Positions 1 to 4,784 of a DNA stretch of 6,101 nt are shown piece by piece. The notes under the pieces were generated by a model. That model was given only the letters and a program-made list of their open reading frames with translations, ran no database searches and was not told the origin of the DNA. The translations under genes and the position numbers were made by a program. The DNA is from Planctomycetota bacterium (GTDB taxonomy: Bacteria; Planctomycetota; Phycisphaerae; Sedimentisphaerales; Anaerobacaceae): the NCBI GenBank assembly GCA_022567055.1, contig JADFHU010000373.1, positions 1 through 6,101 on the forward strand, written 5' to 3'. How positions within the stretch are numbered: the stretch's first letter is position 1; each line of letters starts with the position of its first letter.

Positions 1-6
1 CACTGA

Positions 7-102
7 AAACGAGCGTTTCTGTGTCTGGCAAGGAAGGCGAAGCAGGCCGTCCGAGGACGGTCGATGGAGCCTGACGCCGTCCAGACGCAGAAAAAGCCGT
101 TT
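7..102. repeat. Nested imperfect inverted repeat (REP/MITE-like, origin unknown)
   Basis: The outer arms, 7-28 and 81-102, are reverse complements at 17 of 22 positions. The best block is TTTCTGTGTCTGG (16-28) against CCAGACGCAGAAA (81-93), with a single mismatch that would be a G-U wobble in RNA. Inside lie CAGG (43-46) with CCTG (70-73), and a perfect palindrome CCGTCC-GA-GGACGG (47-60). A second CCGTCC at 77-82 offers an alternative partner for GGACGG. The nested arrangement could fold into a long hairpin in either strand. It lies upstream of the antiporter gene and contains no convincing ORF. It could be a mobile or REP-type repeat, or the 3' end signal of a gene left of the window. The symmetry is seen directly; the nature of the element is inferred. 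Confidence 0.6.
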
Positions 103-128
103 GAATGCAGAGTCATTTTGCGTAGGGG

Positions 129-162
129 CTCTTAGCGTGCTCTTGGGCATTGTCTCTTAGCG
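129..162 (+). repeat. Pair of 9-bp direct repeats in the antiporter leader
   Basis: CTCTTAGCG occurs at 129-137 and again at 154-162, 25 bp apart start to start, with a partial third copy (GCTCTT) at 139-144. The pair sits just upstream of the antiporter ribosome binding site. It could be a binding site for a dimeric regulator or chance similarity; two copies of 9 bp are weak evidence. Confidence 0.25.
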
Positions 163-172
163 ACACGCGTTT

Positions 173-179
173 GGAAAGG
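173..179 (+). promoter_or_regulatory. Ribosome binding site for the upstream antiporter start
   Basis: GGAAAGG lies 7 nt before the ATG at 187. This is a moderate Shine-Dalgarno match at good spacing and supports the longer start. Confidence 0.45.
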
Positions 180-186
180 TTGGCAC

Positions 187-1578
187 ATGGAACAGACTGG
201 ACGACGCCTTGAATTCCGCGGAGGTCCAATGATGAGTGCATTGCCCCTGATGGTCTTCCTGATGGTAACGGTGGTTTTGGTAACCACAGGCGCACCCACG
301 GTGGAAGGGATGATCATCGCTTCCATGCTGGGCATTTCGGCCGGCATGCTGGTGGCAAGGGATCTCGCCCAGTATGGCGAGGAGGTCTTTTCGCTCATGG
401 CCAATCGGACGGCAACGGTTGCCGTGGTGTGCTGGCTCTGGGCGGGGACATTTTCGGGAATCATGGCGGCCTCGGGCTTAGTCGAGGCCATCGTCTGGTT
501 AGGCTGGAAATTGAATCTCCAGGGCGCCTGGCTGACGGTCAGCATCTTTATATCCGCGGCGGTCTTTGCAACATCCTTGGGAACGGGTATCGGTACCGTG
601 CTTGGATTTACCGCGATCATGTACCCGGCGGGGATCGTGCTGGGGGCGAATCCGGCGGCCGTGATGGGGGCTATTATCAGCGGTGCCGCCTTTGGAGACA
701 ACGTGTCACCGGTGTCGGATACCACGATTGTCTCTGCCGCCACGCAAGAGACCGACGTCGGGGGTGTGGTGCGTTCCCGATTGAAATACGCGCTCATCAC
801 CTCTGCCATCTCGATCGTGCTCTTCTATGTCTACGGCGCCGGCAAGGCCGCATTGCCGGTCGATGAGGCGCAAAAGTTGCTGTCCGAGACCGCAGATCCT
901 CGGGGACTGCCCATGCTCATTCCCGCGCTTATCGTGTTCCTGGTGGCGATTGGCGGGCGTCATTTCCTGGGCGCATTGACCGCAGGCATACTCAGTGCAT
1001 TGATTATCGGGCCTGTTACCGGCGCGTTCTCCCTGGGTTCGGTGTTTTACGTGGCAGACGGGGCTGTTGCAGGCAGTGCCGTCGATGGCGCCATGGGTAT
1101 GGTGCCGGTCTCGATCTTGGCACTTCTATTGGTCACCTCTATCGGTATTATGCTGTCCGGAGGTTTCCTGCAAGTTGTGGTTGATTGGCTGCAGAAACAT
1201 TGGGCCAAATCGGAGACAGGAACCGAGCTATCCATCATAGGGCTGATTTCATTCGCCAACATTTGCGTGTCGGTGAATACGGTGGCCATGATTGCCGTGG
1301 GTCCATTGGCGAACATAATGCGCAAGCGGATCAAGATTCATCCCCACCGCAGTGCAAATCTATTGGACACGGTATCTTGTTCATTTCCCTTTCTGTTGCC
1401 GTATGCAGCCGTCGTGGCGGCAGCCGTGGCGATCCAGAAACAAGTGGCAACACAATACCCGTTTGTCGAGGTCTTGACCGTGAGCGACTTTGGACCTTAT
1501 GCGTTTTATTGTATTATCCTGTTTCCCTTGATGATCCTGACGGCATTAACGGGATTTGGTCGAAAACACCAAGCATAG
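187..1578 (+). CDS. NhaC-family Na+/H+ antiporter-like membrane protein
   Basis: This 463-residue integral inner-membrane protein has roughly ten to twelve hydrophobic segments, about the usual NhaC length. Family members exchange Na+ for H+, and some relatives exchange organic acids or amino acids, so the substrate is not fixed by homology. Diagnostic stretches are TSLGTGIGT (129-137), GAAFGDNVSPVSDTT (166-180, the NhaC core with conserved Asp, Ser and Thr) and HRSANLLDTVSCSFPFLLPY (387-406). The ATG at 187 follows GGAAAGG. A second start at 232 (Met16) follows a stronger GGAGGT at 220-225 with 6 nt spacing and would begin just before the first membrane helix. I keep 187 because the LEFRGG segment (8-13) resembles the N-terminus of related proteins as I remember them. 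The gene converges with the cyanophycinase-like gene, and its stop codon lies inside the foldback repeat. I assign no symbol because the nhaC subfamily is unresolved. Confidence 0.88.
   Translation: MEQTGRRLEFRGGPMMSALPLMVFLMVTVVLVTTGAPTVEGMIIASMLGISAGMLVARDLAQYGEEVFSLMANRTATVAVVCWLWAGTFSGIMAASGLVEAIVWLGWKLNLQGAWLTVSIFISAAVFATSLGTGIGTVLGFTAIMYPAGIVLGANPAAVMGAIISGAAFGDNVSPVSDTTIVSAATQETDVGGVVRSRLKYALITSAISIVLFYVYGAGKAALPVDEAQKLLSETADPRGLPMLIPALIVFLVAIGGRHFLGALTAGILSALIIGPVTGAFSLGSVFYVADGAVAGSAVDGAMGMVPVSILALLLVTSIGIMLSGGFLQVVVDWLQKHWAKSETGTELSIIGLISFANICVSVNTVAMIAVGPLANIMRKRIKIHPHRSANLLDTVSCSFPFLLPYAAVVAAAVAIQKQVATQYPFVEVLTVSDFGPYAFYCIILFPLMILTALTGFGRKHQA
220..225 (+). promoter_or_regulatory. 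Alternative ribosome binding site inside the antiporter 5' end
   Basis: GGAGGT is a near-perfect Shine-Dalgarno core, 6 nt before the in-frame ATG at 232 and 3 nt before the ATG at 229. It could give a product 14 or 15 residues shorter. The same bases encode part of the LEFRGGP segment, so the match may be a coding coincidence. Confidence 0.4.
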
Positions 1579-1762
1579 GGACCGGCAAGAAATAACTTGG
1601 ACTTTTGAATGCCCAATTGCACCCCATCTTTGATCGCTTCTCAATCGCGACATCCGCGACGTAGAACAGCTACGCCTGTGGTATCGCTCAATCGGGCGCG
1701 ACCAAATATGGGGCACACTTGGACCCCAAATTGTCCAACTTATTTCTGGCCGATCCCATAGC
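1573..1762. repeat. Long foldback palindrome between convergent genes (MITE-like or bidirectional terminator)
   Basis: The 190-bp segment is an imperfect palindrome centred near 1667. The outermost 30 nt of each side (1573-1602 and 1733-1762) match as reverse complements at 24 of 30 positions, including GAAATAA and TTGGAC blocks. The next 33 nt (1603-1635 against 1700-1732) match at about 21 of 33, with a shared CCCCAT block. Pairing weakens further in and then ends in a perfect 5-bp stem, CGTAG-AACAG-CTACG (1660-1674). The left end overlaps the antiporter stop codon (1576-1578). No protein is encoded. Two origins fit: a foldback miniature inverted-repeat element, or a structured 3' region that ends transcription from both sides. 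I saw no clear target-site duplication and no U-tract. Confidence 0.65.
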
Positions 1763-1809
1763 ATCATGACCGTGGGAAGGCTCGAATCCAATATCGTCAA
1801 ATGGCAACG

Positions 1810-3525
1810 CTACCTGGATGAGCACTCTATGACCGCTTTCCTCAGCGCCAGATCGAAACTGGAACCCGCCGAGAGTGAGACGTAATCGGGACGATCGGGA
1901 TAAAGCGGCTGCCTGCGGTCATAAAAATAGACCTGACCGCGACCCACCACTTGGGCTATCGACTTTTGGACGATGAGGGCTGTGCCTTCATCAATGCCGA
2001 TGCCGAGCAGTTGAGGATATCGATTGACCAGACCGGTCATGTCTTTCTGCCGGTTTCGCTGTGAAAAGTGCTGATCAATCGCTACGCCGCTAATGAACCC
2101 AAGCCCTCCCCGTTCATAGCCCGGCGCCATGATACGAAGGTTGCCGATGGGTGTGGCTCGAGCTAGATAACGAGCCTGAATGGAGGCCCCGGCCGAGGAC
2201 CCACCAACGACTCCGCCGCGCTTCAGGGCGTCTTTCATGAGTCGGTGGGCTTCGGCGCCGTAATAGGAATCCGCGAAATTCCACTGCCGACCACCGCCGA
2301 ACCAGATCCCAGTCGCCTCTCTAAGAGGCGCCAGGATTTTCTCATCGCTGTTGGCCCGGTTGCGATCCTTGGTATGAATGAAGGTAGCATTGCGAACTCC
2401 CATTTTCTTCCAGGATTGAACTGTGCCCTGCTGGGCCGACACGACATCGTTTTCACTGCACGGCACATAAACCAGTCGGGCCTTCTCGGGGCCGCCCGCT
2501 AGTTCGACGAATCGGGCCATCAACCCACGCGGCAGGCCACCTCCTCCGGCGATGACCAGTGTTCCATTCTCGACGAAGGGGATCCGTGGTTCGGAGGGAG
2601 GAAAAGGTTCGAGAGTGCGATCAATCGCGTCGCGCCTCCACTGGGTGAGATCAATCAGGCCGGCGCCGGACGAACGTCTTCCTGGCGGTCGACTCGAGAT
2701 TTTTTGAACCCGTAGCGGCTGGCGCTCATTGGCCATCAGTAAAAAGGTGACTTCCCCTTCACCCAGAACACGCATCTTTCGACCGTCCAACACCAGCGCG
2801 GTGTTTTTTTCGATGCCTATGCCGACTGCGCGAGGGTGAAGGGCCAAAACGCTCAGCAAGCCGCCTCGACCGGCGACGGAATCCTCGAATCGAGTTTCCA
2901 ATACGCAGTCGGGCACCAGATTCAGACCACGCAAAACCCGAGCCGATTCATTGCTTGTGTCCCGGTAAAAGGCGGACAACAACTCCGTCGCCCCTCCCGT
3001 GGCTATGATCGTCTTGCCGGCTGCAATGTGCGCGTGGAAGGAATCAAGGGATGCGCTGAGCCGTGCGCGGAGCGCGTCGGTCATGCCTTGTGAGAGGTGC
3101 AAACAAAAAATATCGCAATTCTTGAGCAAGTCATCGACGTGGTTCGGATCATCCGGCCCCAGCCGCCTGACCGTCAGGGCATATGGGTGCTTGGCGAAAA
3201 ACGCCGTGAACGGGGTGACGGCCGAGGCCAGGTCGGTGTCGTCCAACAGTAAAGTCACCTTTTGGTCGCGATCAGATGACAGAGCCGCTTCCAGAACCGA
3301 CAACTCCGTCAAATCACTGGCCATGATGATCTTACCGTTGATCTTCAGGTCCAGGGGCCAGTGCTCGAACTTCTCATCGAATTCCTGGGCGGGGACGGAG
3401 CTTGAGAGGGTTGCGACGATAACCATCACTACGCGAAGGAGCGAGAACGAATGACCATCGTTGGAGAGGACACCGAGAAATCCTCGGTAAGTCGTCCCTG
3501 GGTCCGGGTCAAGTTGTAATTTCAT
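1810..3525 (-). CDS. Exported tandem cyanophycinase-like (peptidase S51 superfamily) protein
   Basis: The 571-residue product is numbered from the ATG at 3525, which has AAGGGA 7 nt upstream. The frame stays open to a TTG at 3606, but that would only add 27 residues across a stem-loop. A hydrophobic stretch (29-43) followed by VPA (44-46) suggests Sec export with cleavage after Ala46, although the n-region is unusually long and partly acidic. The C-terminal domain (about 321-540) has GTLVIAGGGGLP (321-332), FGGGRQ (409-414), GGSSAGAS with likely nucleophile Ser444, DQHF with His486, and GIGIDEGTA with Glu513. The Ser-His-Glu spacing of 42 and 27 residues equals that of Synechocystis CphB (Ser132, His174, Glu201). 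The N-terminal domain (about 63-268) repeats the fold but has Gly177, Arg212 and Lys240 at those places. A hydrolase acting on cyanophycin or another beta-linked or Asp-containing peptide is inferred; the true substrate is unknown. Confidence 0.85.
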   Translation of the reverse strand: MKLQLDPDPGTTYRGFLGVLSNDGHSFSLLRVVMVIVATLSSSVPAQEFDEKFEHWPLDLKINGKIIMASDLTELSVLEAALSSDRDQKVTLLLDDTDLASAVTPFTAFFAKHPYALTVRRLGPDDPNHVDDLLKNCDIFCLHLSQGMTDALRARLSASLDSFHAHIAAGKTIIATGGATELLSAFYRDTSNESARVLRGLNLVPDCVLETRFEDSVAGRGGLLSVLALHPRAVGIGIEKNTALVLDGRKMRVLGEGEVTFLLMANERQPLRVQKISSRPPGRRSSGAGLIDLTQWRRDAIDRTLEPFPPSEPRIPFVENGTLVIAGGGGLPRGLMARFVELAGGPEKARLVYVPCSENDVVSAQQGTVQSWKKMGVRNATFIHTKDRNRANSDEKILAPLREATGIWFGGGRQWNFADSYYGAEAHRLMKDALKRGGVVGGSSAGASIQARYLARATPIGNLRIMAPGYERGGLGFISGVAIDQHFSQRNRQKDMTGLVNRYPQLLGIGIDEGTALIVQKSIAQVVGRGQVYFYDRRQPLYPDRPDYVSLSAGSSFDLALRKAVIECSSR

Positions 3526-3560
3526 GGCAAATCCCTTCGCTCCAGCTAAGGATCGTTTAA

Positions 3561-3615
3561 GGGGGCTTTTGATTTTGCTGTCGGGAAAAACTAAGTGCAA
3601 GATCAAAAGCCTCCC
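3561..3615. promoter_or_regulatory. Strong intergenic stem-loop between lipoprotein and cyanophycinase-like genes
   Basis: The arms 3561-3578 and 3597-3614 are reverse complements at 16 of 18 positions, sharing GGCTTTTGAT. The loop is about 18 nt. The structure lies 12 nt beyond the lipoprotein stop and about 36 nt before the cyanophycinase-like start on the minus strand. It could be a terminator, an attenuator or an mRNA-processing hairpin that sets the relative expression of the two genes. On the minus strand the stem is followed by TTAAAC rather than a U-tract, so simple intrinsic termination is not well supported. Confidence 0.6.
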
Positions 3616-3626
3616 TGTTGCCTGAT

Positions 3627-4463
3627 CTAGCGGGCTGTCGGTATCACACTTTTACCACTGGTTCCTTCAATCCGAATGTCGTCTATCCAAAAACTACCGG
3701 GCTGCAGTATGCTCATTCCGAAACGAACCCGATCGAATTTTTTTCCCGTGGGCATTTTATAATCATGTTCAAAATGCTTCCATGTGCTGGTGCTTTCTCT
3801 TGATTTAACAATCGTTTCATGATGGCCGTCAAAAGCACTCACACCCCCGATGTGTATCGAATACTCACACCCCTCATTTTTGATCCAGAAACTCACCCGG
3901 TATGTCTCTCCAGGAACGGCATGGTATTCCTTGGACAATCCGGGGGAATGCCATCCGCCCGTGGCAGAGCACTCGCGAACTATGAATTTCAATGACTGTG
4001 TCCCCTCTTTGTATTCCGTCTGATCGATGATCAGATCGAAGTCCCCTGTGGGGACGGTATTGGGTGTGTAAAGGAGCCAATTCACGGGCAACCCCGATTT
4101 CGTTACTTCGAAGCTCCCATTCATGCCGGCATTCTCATCCCGAATGGTCTCACTCATCTTAGAACAGCCGGAGAGGAAGACAGTTGCTAGCATTGCTGCT
4201 AGGCTGAGTCGGAAAACTCGATCTGGCTTCGAGCGGCCCTTTTTCTTGAATAGCTTTGTCTGCTGCTGTCGCAGCAACGGTCGGATCAAGGCAGCCGCGG
4301 TTGTCCGCTTGGCCGCATCCGGCTGCATCGACGATGGAACAAACATCGCCTGCTTCGCCGTCTTTGCCAGGCGAAAAAATTGCTCGCTCTCGGGCCGACG
4401 ACGGAGTTTTCCGACAAAGCCTGACACGCCAACGTTCTTGGTTTTGCACGTTGCAGCATTCAT
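3627..4463 (-). CDS. Probable lipoprotein with a carbohydrate-binding-like beta-sandwich domain
   Basis: The 278-residue product has a hydrophobic stretch ending in a lipobox, LSGC, with Cys100 as the candidate lipidated residue. The C-terminal part (about 113-266) opens with NGSFEV (115-120) and contains GLPVNWLLY (124-132), EGTQSLKF (153-160), PGETYRVSFWIKN (184-196) and, at the end, GSFWIDDIRIE (256-266). This pattern is typical of CBM4/9-type galactose-binding-like jelly rolls, which bind glycans or act as adhesion modules. No catalytic motif is visible. The start at 4463 has a good AGGAGA site, yet it places 99 residues, many basic, before the lipobox, far more than normal. Internal TTG codons at residues 59 and 63 would give shorter leaders but lack a ribosome site. 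The protein may instead be a type II membrane anchor. It lies downstream of a small Cys-rich ORF and upstream of the cyanophycinase-like gene. Confidence 0.75.
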   Translation of the reverse strand: MNAATCKTKNVGVSGFVGKLRRRPESEQFFRLAKTAKQAMFVPSSMQPDAAKRTTAAALIRPLLRQQQTKLFKKKGRSKPDRVFRLSLAAMLATVFLSGCSKMSETIRDENAGMNGSFEVTKSGLPVNWLLYTPNTVPTGDFDLIIDQTEYKEGTQSLKFIVRECSATGGWHSPGLSKEYHAVPGETYRVSFWIKNEGCEYSIHIGGVSAFDGHHETIVKSRESTSTWKHFEHDYKMPTGKKFDRVRFGMSILQPGSFWIDDIRIEGTSGKSVIPTAR

Positions 4464-4468
4464 AGTAT

Positions 4469-4474
4469 TCTCCT
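4469..4474 (-). promoter_or_regulatory. Ribosome binding site of the lipoprotein gene
   Basis: Read on the minus strand, AGGAGA lies 5 nt before the ATG at 4463. It is the best Shine-Dalgarno match for this gene and is the reason the long N-terminus is retained. Confidence 0.6.
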
Positions 4475-4487
4475 AATCAATTCGATT

Positions 4488-4733
4488 CTATTTATCGTGT
4501 CTACCACAATATTCGTGCCAGAGGCACTGATCGAAATGTAACATCAGTGTCCACATATCGTTACGATGTTTCCGGTTTCCCTTGGAGTATTTGAGGGTGC
4601 GCTCAGCAATTGTCATTCTATGAATCTGACAGGTACAGTAAGTGCATGAGTCCGAAGAGGCAGACCAACCAAGACAGAGCTTGCACGCTTCAATTCCCAA
4701 AGATAAGATGGGTAACTCGTTAGTAGAATGCAT
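4488..4733 (-). CDS. Small Cys-rich hypothetical protein (candidate zinc-binding micro-ORF)
   Basis: I do not recognise this 81-residue ORF. It starts at the ATG at 4733 with GGAGGA 3 nt upstream (a strong core at short spacing). It ends with TAG at 4488-4490, 24 bp before the lipoprotein start. The frame stays open much further upstream, but that part runs antisense through the propeller gene and is not credible. Cysteines are clustered: CKLC (17-20), then CTYCTC (30-35) followed by His38, so CX2C-X9-CX2CXC-X2-H, with Cys70 and Cys76 near the end. The pattern resembles a small zinc ribbon or a disulfide-rich fold. There is no signal peptide and no membrane segment. Operon-like spacing and the ribosome site support it; short length, no known homologue and its position in a divergent intergenic region argue for caution. 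The region could instead be only promoter DNA. Confidence 0.4.
   Translation of the reverse strand: MHSTNELPILSLGIEACKLCLGWSASSDSCTYCTCQIHRMTIAERTLKYSKGNRKHRNDMWTLMLHFDQCLWHEYCGRHDK
4525..4549. repeat. Perfect 7-bp dyad, possible operator or hairpin
   Basis: CACTGAT (4525-4531) and ATCAGTG (4543-4549) are exact reverse complements separated by 11 nt. The dyad lies about 60-85 bp upstream of the lipoprotein start and inside the 3' end of the small Cys-rich ORF. If that ORF is not real, the position would suit an operator for the lipoprotein gene. A dyad of this size can occur by chance. Confidence 0.25.
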
Positions 4734-4736
4734 GCG

Positions 4737-4742
4737 TCCTCC
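4737..4742 (-). promoter_or_regulatory. Ribosome binding site of the small Cys-rich ORF
   Basis: GGAGGA on the minus strand ends 3 nt before the ATG at 4733. The core is strong and the spacing shorter than ideal. It is the main reason for choosing this start. Confidence 0.4.
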
Positions 4743-4768
4743 GGGTTGAGGCGCGTTGCGAATCAGCC

Positions 4769-4774
4769 GGAGGT
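4769..4774 (+). promoter_or_regulatory. Ribosome binding site of the propeller gene
   Basis: GGAGGT lies 10 nt before the ATG at 4785, slightly long but acceptable spacing. It selects this ATG over the in-frame ATG at 4728, which would put 19 residues ahead of the signal peptide. Confidence 0.55.
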
Positions 4775-4784
4775 ATTTCTGTTC

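Noticed and set aside
132..809. Long open frame on the minus strand
   Set aside because: It is antisense to the antiporter, whose NhaC motifs are unmistakable; the frame has no recognisable domain and no ribosome site was evident.
1546..1800. 84-codon open frame on the minus strand between the convergent genes
   Set aside because: It is explained by the foldback palindrome; the translation is low-complexity with no domain.
3526..3606. TTG start giving a 27-residue longer cyanophycinase-like protein
   Set aside because: The extension lies over the intergenic stem-loop, uses a weak start codon, and moves the signal peptide further from the N-terminus.
4255..4275. CTG/CAG-rich mini-palindrome (TGCTG-TCG-CAGCA)
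   Set aside because: It is produced by Gln codons (QQQ) and neighbouring Arg/Leu codons in the lipoprotein N-terminus; too short to call a repeat element.
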